A DNA stretch of 47,406 nucleotides from Mediterranea sp. An20 (GTDB lineage Bacteria > Bacteroidota > Bacteroidia > Bacteroidales > Bacteroidaceae). A program made the position numbers and the translations under genes. Positions 25,814-34,376 of the stretch are shown here, piece by piece (position 1 is the stretch's first letter; every line of letters begins with the position of its first letter). The notes under the pieces are model-generated. The model searched no databases and had not been told where the DNA came from. It worked only from the letters and a program-made list of their open reading frames with translations. The DNA lies in assembly GCF_002160055.1 (NCBI RefSeq), contig NZ_NFJV01000028.1, positions 1-47,406 of the forward strand, in the 5' to 3' direction.

Positions 25814-25834
25814 AAAGTGAACTATATTCACTTT
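25814..25834. repeat. 8-bp inverted repeat upstream of the lipoprotein gene
   Basis: AAAGTGAA/TTCACTTT with a 5-base spacer, about 50 bases before the ATG at 25883. It could be an operator or a weak terminator of the preceding operon. Confidence 0.4.
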
Positions 25835-25882
25835 CATAACATCAACAAAGGCATTTAAAAACAATAAAAAAAATAACTGATT

Positions 25883-26398
25883 ATGAAAAAGTATCTTTTT
25901 CAATTCGTGGTGACTTTATTTGCCATTACGTCTTTCACTCTCGTTGCTTGCAGTGACGATGATGATGACCCAACAAACAACAATGGTAGAAATAGCATTG
26001 AGATTAACGGTGTGAGCTACAATCTATCCGCTTTCAGCTTTATGGGTGATTGGAATGAAACGCTAAGGAAAGGCGATTTCACTGTTGCTGTTGACAATGA
26101 GAGCAACGGAGTTATAAATGTGGATTATTACACATTTTCCTACCACAATGCAACGTGTCCTCAAGTTGGCGATGATTTCGCCGAAATGGATTTAGCCCTT
26201 ACCCCTTTAATTGAAGAGGAAGAAGGCTCAATCATAGATCTAGAGGATTCTTTTAAGTATGTGTCAGGAACAGCAGTAGTAACTAACACAAATCCAAGTG
26301 AGAGCGAGATTACTGTCAATTTTGACAATCTAAGCATGAGCAATGGTAACAGTTCCTACACATTCAAGGGAACTGCAACATTGATGTTCGAGTATTAA
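25883..26398 (+). CDS. Small surface lipoprotein
   Basis: A 171-residue protein with signal peptide and lipobox LVAC (cysteine at residue 23), directly followed by SDDDDD, the acidic lipoprotein export signal used for surface display in Bacteroidetes. The mature part (GVSYNLSAFSFMG...VSGTAVVTNTNPSESEITVNFDNLSMSNGNSSYTFKGTATLMFEY) is beta-rich and resembles small immunoglobulin-like or calycin-like domains; no named family is recognised. It ends 22 bases before a strong terminator (26421). It is the last plus-strand cargo gene of the element. Confidence 0.8.
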   Translation: MKKYLFQFVVTLFAITSFTLVACSDDDDDPTNNNGRNSIEINGVSYNLSAFSFMGDWNETLRKGDFTVAVDNESNGVINVDYYTFSYHNATCPQVGDDFAEMDLALTPLIEEEEGSIIDLEDSFKYVSGTAVVTNTNPSESEITVNFDNLSMSNGNSSYTFKGTATLMFEY

Positions 26399-26420
26399 GC
26401 ACGGAAAAATATCATTCATA

Positions 26421-26458
26421 AGCATCAACAGTCTTACGATTGTTGGTGCTTTTTATTT
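26421..26458 (+). terminator. Rho-independent terminator after the lipoprotein gene
   Basis: AGCATCAACA (26421-26430) and TGTTGGTGCT (26441-26450) pair over ten bases with one wobble, followed by TTTTATTT. Confidence 0.8.
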
Positions 26459-26603
26459 AATGTTATATTCAAAAACAATCAGAAGTGAATATTTGAATTT
26501 TGCGTAAGTTGTTGATATATTGTATTATACGTAACATTTTCGGATATTAAGCCTCTACAAACATTCATTTTCCTTTATAAGATAAGGATTTTGAATGTTT
26601 TTA

Positions 26604-28181
26604 TCAATGCTCATCCATAAATCGCCACCAATTCTCAAGCATCTTCAATGTATCAAATTCTCCTTTTTCTTCCAATTCCTTTCTTGTTTTGTTCCTTTGT
26701 GCTTGCTTTTGCTTCTCTGTAATCCTTAAAAAATCCTCTTGGCCTGTTATTAGTGCTTTCTCGTTAGCCTTGTAAATGTTCTCTATGTCAAACTCTTTCA
26801 GATAGGTTTCTATTTCAGCAGGATTGCGCCCCATATTTTGTGCAATTAAACCCATTGGCACATTTGCATGATAAAGAGCCGAAGCGTAACTATGTCTTGC
26901 AGAATAAAAAGTTATTCCCTCTGCAAATCCTAAGCGTTTGGCAATGCGTTTTAGATTGACGTTTACCAAATAATTCATATAGGTCATACGACCAAATTTC
27001 TTTTCTTCCGTATCATCGTCTTTATCGAAAATCGGAAACAAATAATCTTCTAATTCGTCCTCATCCAAATCATCGCCATCATCAATATAACTTCCAAACG
27101 GATTTAAGTACGGTATAAGATAACGAGCATCTACAATAACTCTTGTTGGATGTGTCGTTTTATGCCTCGTTATATTTATTTCATAGCATAACAATTTTCT
27201 TAAATGAGACATGGCATAATCGTAGTCATGTTCTGCCGAATCTTTCACAAACTTATCTCTGTCTGTTACTTGAATTAAATGTATATCTTTCTTTTTCAAA
27301 TTGGCAAGATCAATAAGTGCCATTCCTTGAAAATGATAACTGCAAAGGAATAAAGCGAGAGAAAATTGTTCGGCATTGATAGGGGTTAATTTATTTGTCC
27401 CTCTTAATTTAAACTTTTGATTAACCCAATATTGCTTTTCTTCAAGCTCGCCGTACACATCATTATTTTCTATCCCCAATTTACCGTATCTTTCAAGATA
27501 GTACACCATCAAAGAAGTTATCTCCTGCAATGTCAACGCTCGTTTCCTTGTTTGACAATTCAGCTTCTTACTAAACTGAAAAGTCGTAAACGGAGTTTCT
27601 TTAATATACTCCTTAGTTATGGCATAGTTGAAGATAGCTTGGAAACAATCATAGAACTTTCGGATGGAATTATCAGCATAGTGGCAACGCAGATATTCTT
27701 CAAACGACCGAAGCCAATTTGTTGTCACCTCAAACAACTCTAAATCCTTGCCGTTGGTGTATTTCTTTATTCTGTTAAGTAAAGTCAGATATCCTGTGGC
27801 TGTATTATATTTGCCTTTTTCTACTTTGAAAAACTCAATTCGTTCTTCAAACAAAGAAAATAAAGTTAGCCTTGTAGGTGCTGTTTTCTGTAAATCTGAA
27901 ACTATCGTTGAGGCAGAGTAATCCGCTTTGCCTTCCAAAGACAAAACATAGTTCTGTGCGTCGGCCAATTCTTTGGTGATAATAGTATTAAGGCTGTTTG
28001 CACGTTTGCCTTTTACACGCTGTTTGTCATCGCTCCACTCTTGAGGCTTGCAAGATATGCCCATACTTTTATACTTGCGTTTGCCATTGTAGCATACGCG
28101 CAGCATAATAGGATGCTCACCATTGGCAAGCGTCTTGGAAGTATAAAGTATCGCTGAAATCGTGGGCAGATTACGTTTCAT
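26604..28181 (-). CDS. CTnDOT-type tyrosine integrase of the element, divergent catalytic set
   Basis: A 525-residue protein: arm-binding domain (about 1-95, ILYTSKTLANGEHPIMLRVCYNGKRK), SAM-like core-binding domain (about 105-210) and catalytic domain (about 215-470). Kept residues are K341 (RHKTTHPTRV), R429 (YSARHSYA) and nucleophile Y460 (IETYLKEF). The first Arg is replaced by Gln285 (HFQGMALIDL), the HxxR histidine by Y426 and the LGH histidine by Arg452 (NMGRN). IntDOT also lacks the first Arg, and Y-x-A-R-H occurs in other Bacteroidetes integrases, so it may still work. A charged insertion (about 365-398) lies in the domain. It sits next to attR and arm repeats. Confidence 0.88.
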   Translation of the reverse strand: MKRNLPTISAILYTSKTLANGEHPIMLRVCYNGKRKYKSMGISCKPQEWSDDKQRVKGKRANSLNTIITKELADAQNYVLSLEGKADYSASTIVSDLQKTAPTRLTLFSLFEERIEFFKVEKGKYNTATGYLTLLNRIKKYTNGKDLELFEVTTNWLRSFEEYLRCHYADNSIRKFYDCFQAIFNYAITKEYIKETPFTTFQFSKKLNCQTRKRALTLQEITSLMVYYLERYGKLGIENNDVYGELEEKQYWVNQKFKLRGTNKLTPINAEQFSLALFLCSYHFQGMALIDLANLKKKDIHLIQVTDRDKFVKDSAEHDYDYAMSHLRKLLCYEINITRHKTTHPTRVIVDARYLIPYLNPFGSYIDDGDDLDEDELEDYLFPIFDKDDDTEEKKFGRMTYMNYLVNVNLKRIAKRLGFAEGITFYSARHSYASALYHANVPMGLIAQNMGRNPAEIETYLKEFDIENIYKANEKALITGQEDFLRITEKQKQAQRNKTRKELEEKGEFDTLKMLENWWRFMDEH

Positions 28182-28194
28182 ATCCTTGTATTTT

Positions 28195-28214
28195 AGTTTA
28201 CCTTGTGGTTTACA
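28195..28214 (+). repeat. Putative integrase arm-type site, right
   Basis: AGTTTACCTTGTGGTTTACA matches 17202-17221 at 19 of 20 bases. A further GGTTTACATTGC is at 28239-28250. All lie between the integrase gene and attR. Confidence 0.55.
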
Positions 28215-28312
28215 TTTTATAGCGTAAAACCCGCATTTGGTTTACATTGCAAAGATATAAAATAAATCTGAACTTCCTTTATTTCAGCGATATATAAATT
28301 ATTTATATTTTT

Positions 28313-28351
28313 CTATTTATTCCCCAGGCAGACAAAAAGTATTCTCTTCAT
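28313..28351 (-). pseudogene. Displaced original 5' end of the LMW-PTP gene
   Basis: The ATG at 28349-28351 opens MKRILFVCLGN, then diverges and stops (TAG). These are the first residues of a canonical LMW-PTP, cut from the body of the gene (16684-17193) by the element. The original gene would have begun about 110 bases after priA. Confidence 0.8.
28318..28343 (+). repeat. Right attachment site (attR)
   Basis: The 18-base core at 28326-28343 is identical to 17135-17152; 24 of 26 bases match over 28318-28343. Confidence 0.88.
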
Positions 28352-28462
28352 AACAGTAAACTATTAATAATGAAAGGCAAATGATTACCGGTAGCCACCA
28401 CATCACACGTCACACAGCCGTGCCACACGCAGTCTATTGCCAGAAATCATTAACCACTGTAA

Positions 28463-30928
28463 TCACATCGGGTCTACATCGTAATACACCATTGCTCCCT
28501 TGAAACGCGGGTCTTCCTGCACGGCCTTCTGTACATCAATCAGCAGACTGCGCACGCGAGCCACAGGCGCACTATTCTCCACCTTCAACACAATTTTGCG
28601 GATGAAGAGCGTCTGTATGCGCGCCACAGGCGGTTTGTCCGGTCCCAGCACCCGTTGTCTGAAAAGGGCACGCAGACGGGCGGCCATGTCCTGCGCCATC
28701 TGTTCGAGCACGTCTTCGCGCCGATGCTTCAGGTAGACATAAATAAGACGGTAATAAGGCGGATAGTGAAAAGCCTGCCGCTCTGTCAACTGCCCTTCGG
28801 CCATGCCTTCGTAGTCGTTCTGGATGACCTGCGCAATGATGGGATGCCCTACGCTCTTGGTCTGCAAGATGACACGCCCGCGGGTCTCCCGTCTGCCAGC
28901 ACGTCCCGCCACCTGTGCCATCAGCTGAAAAGCCCGCTCGTAGGCCCGGAAGTCGGGATAATTGAGCAGCGTATCGGCATTGAGTATGCCTACTACGCTC
29001 ACCCGGTCGAAATCCAGTCCCTTCGATACCATCTGCGTTCCGATAAGGATGTCGGTACGCCCCTGCTGGAAGTCATCGATGATACGTTCATAGGCTGTAC
29101 GTGTACGTGTAGTGTCCAGATCCATGCGAGCCACACGGGCTTCGGGAAAGACGGCTCGGATGTCGTCTTCAATCTTCTCCGTACCGAACCCATGCGGGCG
29201 CAAGTCTACTCCTTCGCAAGCAGGACATCGGCGCGGCACCGGCTCGGTATATCCACAGTAATGGCACGTCAGCAGGTTCAATCCCTTATGATAGGTCAGA
29301 CTGACGTCACAGTTCTTACACTTGGGCACCCAGCCGCAGGTATGGCACTCCACCAGAGGAGCAAAGCCACGTCGGTTCTGGAAGAGTATGACCTGTTCTT
29401 TCTTCTGCAATGCCTCACGGACATATTGCAACAGCAAGGGCGAGAAATGTCCATTCATCCGTTTCTTGTGCATCAATTCCCTAATATCCACGGGAATTAT
29501 CTCAGGCAGGCAGACGGCACGGTGACGCTCCATCAGATCCACCCGCCCGTATTTACCGGTCTGCGCATTGTGCCAGCTCTCCAGACTGGGCGTAGCCGTC
29601 CCCAACAGTGTCCTGGCTCCGTAGAGGGAAGCCAAAACGATGGCAGCATTGCGCGCATGGTAGCGCGGGGCCGGATCCTGCTGCTTGTAGGTGGTTTCGT
29701 GTTCTTCGTCCACAATCACCAGGCCCAACTTCTGAAAGGGCAGGAACACCGAAGAGCGCACACCCAGGATGACACCATAGGGGTTGTCCGACAACTGGCG
29801 CTGCCAGATTTCCACCCGCTCTGCATCGGGAAACTTAGAATGATAAATGCCCAGCCGTTCGCCGAACACCCGCTTCAGGCGTTCCGTTATCTGCGTGGTC
29901 AAGGCGATTTCGGGCAAGAGATAGAGCACTTGTTCGCCCCGCTCCAGAGCATCTTTAATCAGATGAATATAAATCTCAGTCTTCCCGCTGGAGGTCACGC
30001 CATAAAGCAAACACACCTTCTTGCTGCTGAAAGAAGTGCGGATGGCCTCATAAGCTTGCTGCTGGGGGGTAGACAACGCATGGGGAAGCTCCAGTCCACC
30101 TGTCGGCAAGTGTCTGTCCAGCCTGCCCACTTCAGCCTGATAAACCTGAAAGATCCCCCGCTCCACCAGTCCGTTAAAGACGCCTGCCGTAGCCCCCGTG
30201 CGCTGCAACAGGTCGCGCTTAGCCACCGGACGTTCGTTGCCGCCCAGATGTCCAGACTGTTCCAAGTATTTCATCAGCAAGTCCAATTGTTTGGGTGCCC
30301 GCCGCTGTAACTCATCAAAGAAGATATGCAGCCGGTGTTCGTTGCAAGCATCAGGTGTCAGGCGCACCCGTGTCTCCGTCTTCGGTTTATAGGTGCGCTT
30401 CAGTTCTTCTTTCACAAAAATGGCTTCCCGGTCCAGCAGAGTATTGATGACCGGCAAAATGTTCTTCACCCCGCTCTCCTTCTCCAACTGCGTGACAGAC
30501 TTCCCTTCTTCGGCCGACAGCAAGTCTAAGATACGTGTTTCCCGGTCGGACAATCGTTCTTCTGCTTCAAAATCAGGATTCAGCACTACTATGGTTTCGC
30601 TTTCCAACTTTAGTCCGGATGGAAGAGCCGCCTTGTAAACATCCCCCTGTGTGCAGAGATAATAATCGGCCAGCCATTCCCAGAACTTGAACTGTACGGG
30701 CAGCAGAATGGGGTGAATGTCCAAGACCGTCAGCACGTCCTTTACCTCGTATGCCGTCGGTTTAAGATAATGCACATTGCACACGATGCCCGTATAGAAC
30801 TTTTTCCGTCCAAAAGGCACCACTACCCGACACCCCTGCTGCACCTCGCTCTCCAGAGACGGGGGCAAGGCGTAAGTAAAACAAGCCGCCAAGGGCAAAG
30901 GGAGTATAACATCTACAAACTTTTCCAT
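28463..30928 (-). CDS. priA: Primosomal protein N' (PriA helicase)
   Basis: An 821-residue superfamily 2 helicase that restarts stalled replication forks. Walker A GVTSSGKT lies at 310-317 and the DEEH box at 407-410. Eight cysteines form two zinc sites (VECHTCGWVPKCKNC and TCHYCGYTEPVPRRCPACEG) in the middle. Later helicase motifs include QMVSKGLDF and QVAGRAGRR. The N-terminal 3'-binding domain precedes them (VDVILPLPLAACFTYALP). Length and order are normal. The phosphatase gene was originally just downstream. Confidence 0.95.
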   Translation of the reverse strand: MEKFVDVILPLPLAACFTYALPPSLESEVQQGCRVVVPFGRKKFYTGIVCNVHYLKPTAYEVKDVLTVLDIHPILLPVQFKFWEWLADYYLCTQGDVYKAALPSGLKLESETIVVLNPDFEAEERLSDRETRILDLLSAEEGKSVTQLEKESGVKNILPVINTLLDREAIFVKEELKRTYKPKTETRVRLTPDACNEHRLHIFFDELQRRAPKQLDLLMKYLEQSGHLGGNERPVAKRDLLQRTGATAGVFNGLVERGIFQVYQAEVGRLDRHLPTGGLELPHALSTPQQQAYEAIRTSFSSKKVCLLYGVTSSGKTEIYIHLIKDALERGEQVLYLLPEIALTTQITERLKRVFGERLGIYHSKFPDAERVEIWQRQLSDNPYGVILGVRSSVFLPFQKLGLVIVDEEHETTYKQQDPAPRYHARNAAIVLASLYGARTLLGTATPSLESWHNAQTGKYGRVDLMERHRAVCLPEIIPVDIRELMHKKRMNGHFSPLLLQYVREALQKKEQVILFQNRRGFAPLVECHTCGWVPKCKNCDVSLTYHKGLNLLTCHYCGYTEPVPRRCPACEGVDLRPHGFGTEKIEDDIRAVFPEARVARMDLDTTRTRTAYERIIDDFQQGRTDILIGTQMVSKGLDFDRVSVVGILNADTLLNYPDFRAYERAFQLMAQVAGRAGRRETRGRVILQTKSVGHPIIAQVIQNDYEGMAEGQLTERQAFHYPPYYRLIYVYLKHRREDVLEQMAQDMAARLRALFRQRVLGPDKPPVARIQTLFIRKIVLKVENSAPVARVRSLLIDVQKAVQEDPRFKGAMVYYDVDPM

Positions 30929-31073
30929 GAAGGCACAAAGTTATAAATCCTACAGCAAATACCGCACATCAGACACGCAAAAAAACAAAGCAGACGCACC
31001 GACTGCCTACTCCAAAGAGTCGGGCAGCCGCCACGCCTGCACAAGTTTAATTACAAGTAGAAGTTATGTTTGT

Positions 31074-31625
31074 TTAGAAAAGATATGCCAGTGAAATCTG
31101 CCAGGTCTTGTCCTTACCCTTCAGGTCACCCCATTCAAAGTGGTCACCGATGGGAATATTGTAGTTCACGCCAATCTGCAGATGCTGTATCAATTTCACA
31201 CCGGCACCCACATTGACACCGACCTGCGCCTTTTTCCTGTCAAATTCACCTTCGTCCTTGAAATCAAAGTAGAAATCGGGACCTGCGGCAATGAAGATGC
31301 CCAGCGTACTTCCCAGTCCGATGGTATATTTCAGGTTGACCGGTATGTCCAGCCCCATCTGTTTGGTAGCGTCATTGTCAGCCTTGACTCCCTTCTGCGA
31401 GAACAGCAGCGAAGCATCTACCCCCAGCCCTACGATAGGAATGGTTACTTCAGCCATCGGTCCGATAAAGAAGCCGGCCATTTTGTCTTTGTAGTTATCA
31501 AAGTCAATCTTAGTCATGTTCACACCGCCCTTGATACCCCACTTGATGAACTGTGCGCGGGCAGTTGTCGTAGCCATACACATGCAGCATACAGCTATCA
31601 CCAGGATGCTAAAAATCTTCTTCAT
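31074..31625 (-). CDS. Porin-like small outer-membrane beta-barrel
   Basis: A 183-residue protein counted from MKKIFSILV; an in-frame ATG two codons earlier exists. A signal peptide (MKKIFSILVIAVCCMCMATTTARAQ) precedes an eight-stranded barrel of the OmpX/PorT-like 'outer membrane beta-barrel' family: IKWGIKGGVNMTKI, GFFIGPMAEVTIP, GVDASLLFSQKGV, and terminal WQISLAYLF with a C-terminal aromatic. It sits in the outer membrane; function is unknown. A TATATTTG promoter element is upstream. Confidence 0.85.
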   Translation of the reverse strand: MKKIFSILVIAVCCMCMATTTARAQFIKWGIKGGVNMTKIDFDNYKDKMAGFFIGPMAEVTIPIVGLGVDASLLFSQKGVKADNDATKQMGLDIPVNLKYTIGLGSTLGIFIAAGPDFYFDFKDEGEFDRKKAQVGVNVGAGVKLIQHLQIGVNYNIPIGDHFEWGDLKGKDKTWQISLAYLF

Positions 31626-31649
31626 AATCATTCAATTTATAATTCGGGA

Positions 31650-31683
31650 CAAATATAGACATTTTCTTTCAAAGTAAAACAAA
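31650..31683 (-). promoter_or_regulatory. Putative promoter of the porin-like gene
   Basis: The minus-strand TATATTTG (31650-31657) matches TAnnTTTG, with TTTG at 31680-31683 (22-base spacing). Confidence 0.55.
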
Positions 31684-31804
31684 CTCCGTGCCCATTTGTT
31701 CAACAAGGTATCCGCATGTTATCTATTTCTCCTCTTTCCGCTCTTTTTTACTACCCCAAAAGAAAAAAATCACGAAAAGGCATACAACTTATCACAAAAC
31801 GAAT

Positions 31805-31812
31805 TACCTTTG
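31805..31812 (+). promoter_or_regulatory. Putative -7 element of the tRNA-Ser gene
   Basis: TACCTTTG matches TAnnTTTG and lies 14 bases before the tRNA 5' end. Confidence 0.5.
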
Positions 31813-31826
31813 CAACGCAAAAATCA

Positions 31827-31913
31827 GGAGAGATGCCGGAGTGGTCGATCGGGCCGCACTCGAAATGCGGTGAACGGGCAACTGTTCCCAGGGTTCGAAT
31901 CCCTGTCTCTCCG
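31827..31913 (+). tRNA. tRNA-Ser (CGA)
   Basis: An 87-base cloverleaf with an acceptor stem GGAGAGA/TCTCTCC, anticodon stem CCGCA/TGCGG and loop CTCGAAA giving anticodon CGA. It has a long variable arm (GAACGGGCAACTGTTC), typical of serine tRNA, and a T loop GGTTCGAATCC. The discriminator is G and no CCA is encoded. Confidence 0.95.
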
Positions 31914-31946
31914 CAAAAAAATTGTTTTTTAAGATTTGCAAATGAG

Positions 31947-31985
31947 CACCCGATTTCACATTCAAAATGTAAAGTCGGGTGTTTT
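31947..31985 (+). terminator. Rho-independent terminator after tRNA-Ser
   Basis: CACCCGA (31947-31953) pairs with TCGGGTG (31975-31981), followed by TTTT. Confidence 0.75.
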
Positions 31986-32062
31986 GGCATTATCATTGAC
32001 ACTACCGGTTTCTGGCCAAATCCGTAACTAACCCCCACGGCAACATAGAGGTTCGACAAAAC

Positions 32063-32105
32063 AATAGCGACTGCAACTAATAAATGCATAGTGACAGTCG
32101 CTATT
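32063..32105. terminator. 11-bp perfect inverted repeat, probable terminator of the lipoprotein gene
   Basis: AATAGCGACTG (32063-32073) and CAGTCGCTATT (32095-32105) pair perfectly with a 21-base loop, just beyond the stop of the minus-strand gene at 32141. Confidence 0.55.
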
Positions 32106-32140
32106 ATAGAAAAGAAAGGTTTAACACCTGTAGTTCTTAC

Positions 32141-33748
32141 TTATTCCGCAAATGAGAAAAGTATTTCTTCCGTCCAATCGCTCTCACCATCATCTTTGGA
32201 TAAGACCTTATCCGCTTCCCATTTATATTCTTCATACGGATGGTCATATCCATCAGAATGTATATATGACGATGCCACTAAATGTTTTGGAGATACACCG
32301 AGCAACCCTGCCCAATAGAGATATTTCAACTCTTCTAAGTCCATATCATAAATGTCATAGAAGAACATCAGGTTATTATCATTGGACATTTCTGAATAAG
32401 TAAAATTAGTAGTATGATTACGGTTCAGCCTGTCTACACAAACTAAATCCCCGTCAGTCCAAGTAAGCGAGTATTCTCTTTCTTCCCGACCTTCGTTCAT
32501 ATAGACAAGATGCCCTTCCTCATCATACTCACAAGTGGATTGGAAATCAAAACCACCATAATCATCATAATGTTTTGAATCAATACGTTCGGCAAATCCT
32601 AATTCGTTCAACCAAACATCATAGACATAGGACACACTTCCATCAGCGTATCTTACATCAGGGTCTGAAGCCGATTTATTCGGATTAAGATAATTATATT
32701 CGAACGTTATTCTATATTCGTCACTGCCACCGGATAGCACTTGAGTAAGGAAGCCATTCTCATAAATAAACTTGTCCAATCCGTGGTCATCCACTTCATC
32801 TACCAACTTCCCCGTAAAGACTCTTTCAACCGGAGTCTTGTCTGTGGGAACAGTTATATCTCCCTCTTCCCCATTGCTTTCTGACGGATTCTTCTCGACT
32901 AATTCCACTGTAGATTCATACCATTCATCTGTTTCATAATCCCTATAATACTCATAAATGGTAAGTTTGTTGTCAGACGAAAAATTTACAGTAAAATTGC
33001 CTTCTTCATCATCATTGTTCCATACGTTATCCCATGAATAGCGAATCTGGTGTTCGCCTTGGTTTTCCCATTTCCAAAAATGAGCTTCTATTTCATTGTC
33101 GTTATAGAAACTGAGGAATGTGCCTGACTTGGAGAACATAACCTCCGATATTACACCGTCGTAATCATTAGGAGTATAAGTGTCATCATATTCTCCATCG
33201 TATGAATCATACCCTTTCTCATGTATTTTCAGGACCTTCCATGTACGGCACAAAGCATTGGTCAATTCATCATCTCCCATTGTTTCAGCCTTCTTTACGG
33301 TGAGGTTCATTTCGTTTCCACTATCAGGCTTAATTGTGATGTCTGTAATTCCCTGACCACCGTCTGATTTCAGTTGTATGACACCGAATCCCTCTAAATT
33401 GAAAGACTCATTGTCGATTGGAGTATAAGTGCCATAGACTACATTGCCATACGTCACGGCTCTGCTTGCCGGGGATTTTCGGAAAAAAAGATTTTCTTTT
33501 TTCAATGAAGAAGCAGTATTACTGCTACTACGTTTGATGACGATATAGTCACCGCTTGCCCCCAGTTCAACACTTACATACGGAGAAGAACTGTCGGTGA
33601 TTTCATATTTTCCACTGACTGATTCGTATTGGGGAGGATTCATATTGACAACAACATCTTCACTGTCGTCACTACAAGAAAAGAAACACGGAACTACCAA
33701 CACGGTTAATAGTACCAAGAACGAAATTTTACAATACTTTTTCCACAT
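32141..33748 (-). CDS. DUF4595-like lipoprotein
   Basis: A 535-residue lipoprotein with lipobox FFSC (cysteine near residue 25), followed by SDDSEDV. The first 270 residues have repeated beta-strand units with a lipocalin-like pattern (TWKVLKIHEKGYD, FLSFYNDNEIEAHFWKWENQGEH). The C-terminal part (FIYENGFLTQVLSGG, CEYDEEGHLVYM, TWTDGDLV, NFTYSEMSNDNNLMFF) fits the DUF4595 domain. It is probably surface-exposed. A domain-by-domain search is needed for certainty. No partner gene is adjacent. Confidence 0.75.
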   Translation of the reverse strand: MWKKYCKISFLVLLTVLVVPCFFSCSDDSEDVVVNMNPPQYESVSGKYEITDSSSPYVSVELGASGDYIVIKRSSSNTASSLKKENLFFRKSPASRAVTYGNVVYGTYTPIDNESFNLEGFGVIQLKSDGGQGITDITIKPDSGNEMNLTVKKAETMGDDELTNALCRTWKVLKIHEKGYDSYDGEYDDTYTPNDYDGVISEVMFSKSGTFLSFYNDNEIEAHFWKWENQGEHQIRYSWDNVWNNDDEEGNFTVNFSSDNKLTIYEYYRDYETDEWYESTVELVEKNPSESNGEEGDITVPTDKTPVERVFTGKLVDEVDDHGLDKFIYENGFLTQVLSGGSDEYRITFEYNYLNPNKSASDPDVRYADGSVSYVYDVWLNELGFAERIDSKHYDDYGGFDFQSTCEYDEEGHLVYMNEGREEREYSLTWTDGDLVCVDRLNRNHTTNFTYSEMSNDNNLMFFYDIYDMDLEELKYLYWAGLLGVSPKHLVASSYIHSDGYDHPYEEYKWEADKVLSKDDGESDWTEEILFSFAE

Positions 33749-33822
33749 AATTATTACTGTTTTAATTAATATTGAATTTGATTGTCTATAATCAAAATTC
33801 TGCAGATGGGATACAGTAATAA

Positions 33823-34053
33823 TTATGTTTTAAGGGAAAGAGCCGTCCCATTACTTTCAATACATCGGATAAACTCTTTATCCCGTATCGAATTGCCAAG
33901 GTAATGTAATTCCCTTACCGGATGTCCGATTTTGCGGCGCAAAATTAATACCAATAACTTAATATAAGTCCGGTCATCCGTTAAATTATTCAAATCGCCA
34001 TCATATTCCCTTATACACTGTATGGCACAATTCATCCTGCTTCTCTTTGTCAT
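33823..34053 (-). CDS. Doubtful small open frame
   Basis: A 76-residue frame starting at the ATG at 34053 (MTKRSRMNCAIQC); the longer frame uses a GTG. Content is charged and helical in appearance, with no recognised motif or promoter. It may be a real small gene in the 628-base gap (33749-34376) or a chance frame. The rest of that gap holds nothing else I can support. Confidence 0.3.
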   Translation of the reverse strand: MTKRSRMNCAIQCIREYDGDLNNLTDDRTYIKLLVLILRRKIGHPVRELHYLGNSIRDKEFIRCIESNGTALSLKT

Positions 34054-34376
34054 ACGCTTCTCCCCGTCGTCAGAAAAGTTATGGTGAAGGATGCTGTCTT
34101 CACGCACCTTTTACGAACCCCTTTCGGCCTTTTGTGGAAAGGTATAACAAGTCGGCTCCTTATATAGACCGTGCCGCTCTTCAATACCTCGGCACTACGG
34201 ACCGCTTTACGCGCAGTTGAAGCACGAGACAGCCGTCTGAAATGCGCAGTAGTTAGCGGATTGCAAAAAAGACAGCGTTTTCTGTCACGTATCTCAGTTT
34301 TTTCCCCTACTTTTACACCCGATTCCGGCGACAACCCAAGAAACAGCCGGAGCTCATTAAAACCCGATTAAGACAA

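Larger units (their letters stand above)
17153..28343. mobile_element. Integrated AT-rich element (~11.2 kb) in the LMW-PTP gene
   Basis: The element is bounded by attL (17127-17152) and attR (28318-28343), with an integrase gene (26604-28181) reading inward from the right end. Base composition drops sharply against gltX, priA and other neighbours. Contents: polymerase-palm-like protein, NUMOD3 mini-protein, two small unknowns, DUF2693, a short tyrosine recombinase, a structured leader with a three-gene zinc-ribbon/WG operon, a lipoprotein and the integrase. I found no relaxase, coupling protein, transfer or phage structural genes, so it is an IME- or satellite-like unit. 20-bp arm-type repeats lie near both ends (17202-17221 and 28195-28214). 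Confidence 0.87.

Noticed and set aside
17153..28343. Prophage or full conjugative transposon
   Set aside because: No capsid, terminase, portal, relaxase, coupling or transfer genes are visible.
28655..30310. 551-codon plus-strand open frame
   Set aside because: Antisense shadow of priA; the priA frame has all helicase and zinc motifs.
31751..32089. 112-codon minus-strand frame reading through the tRNA
   Set aside because: It is antisense to tRNA-Ser and gives the well-known false peptide pattern GETGIRTLGTVA; not a gene.
34050..34334. 94-codon minus-strand frame before the helicase
   Set aside because: Arg/Ser-rich content, overlaps another frame and has no motif or promoter.
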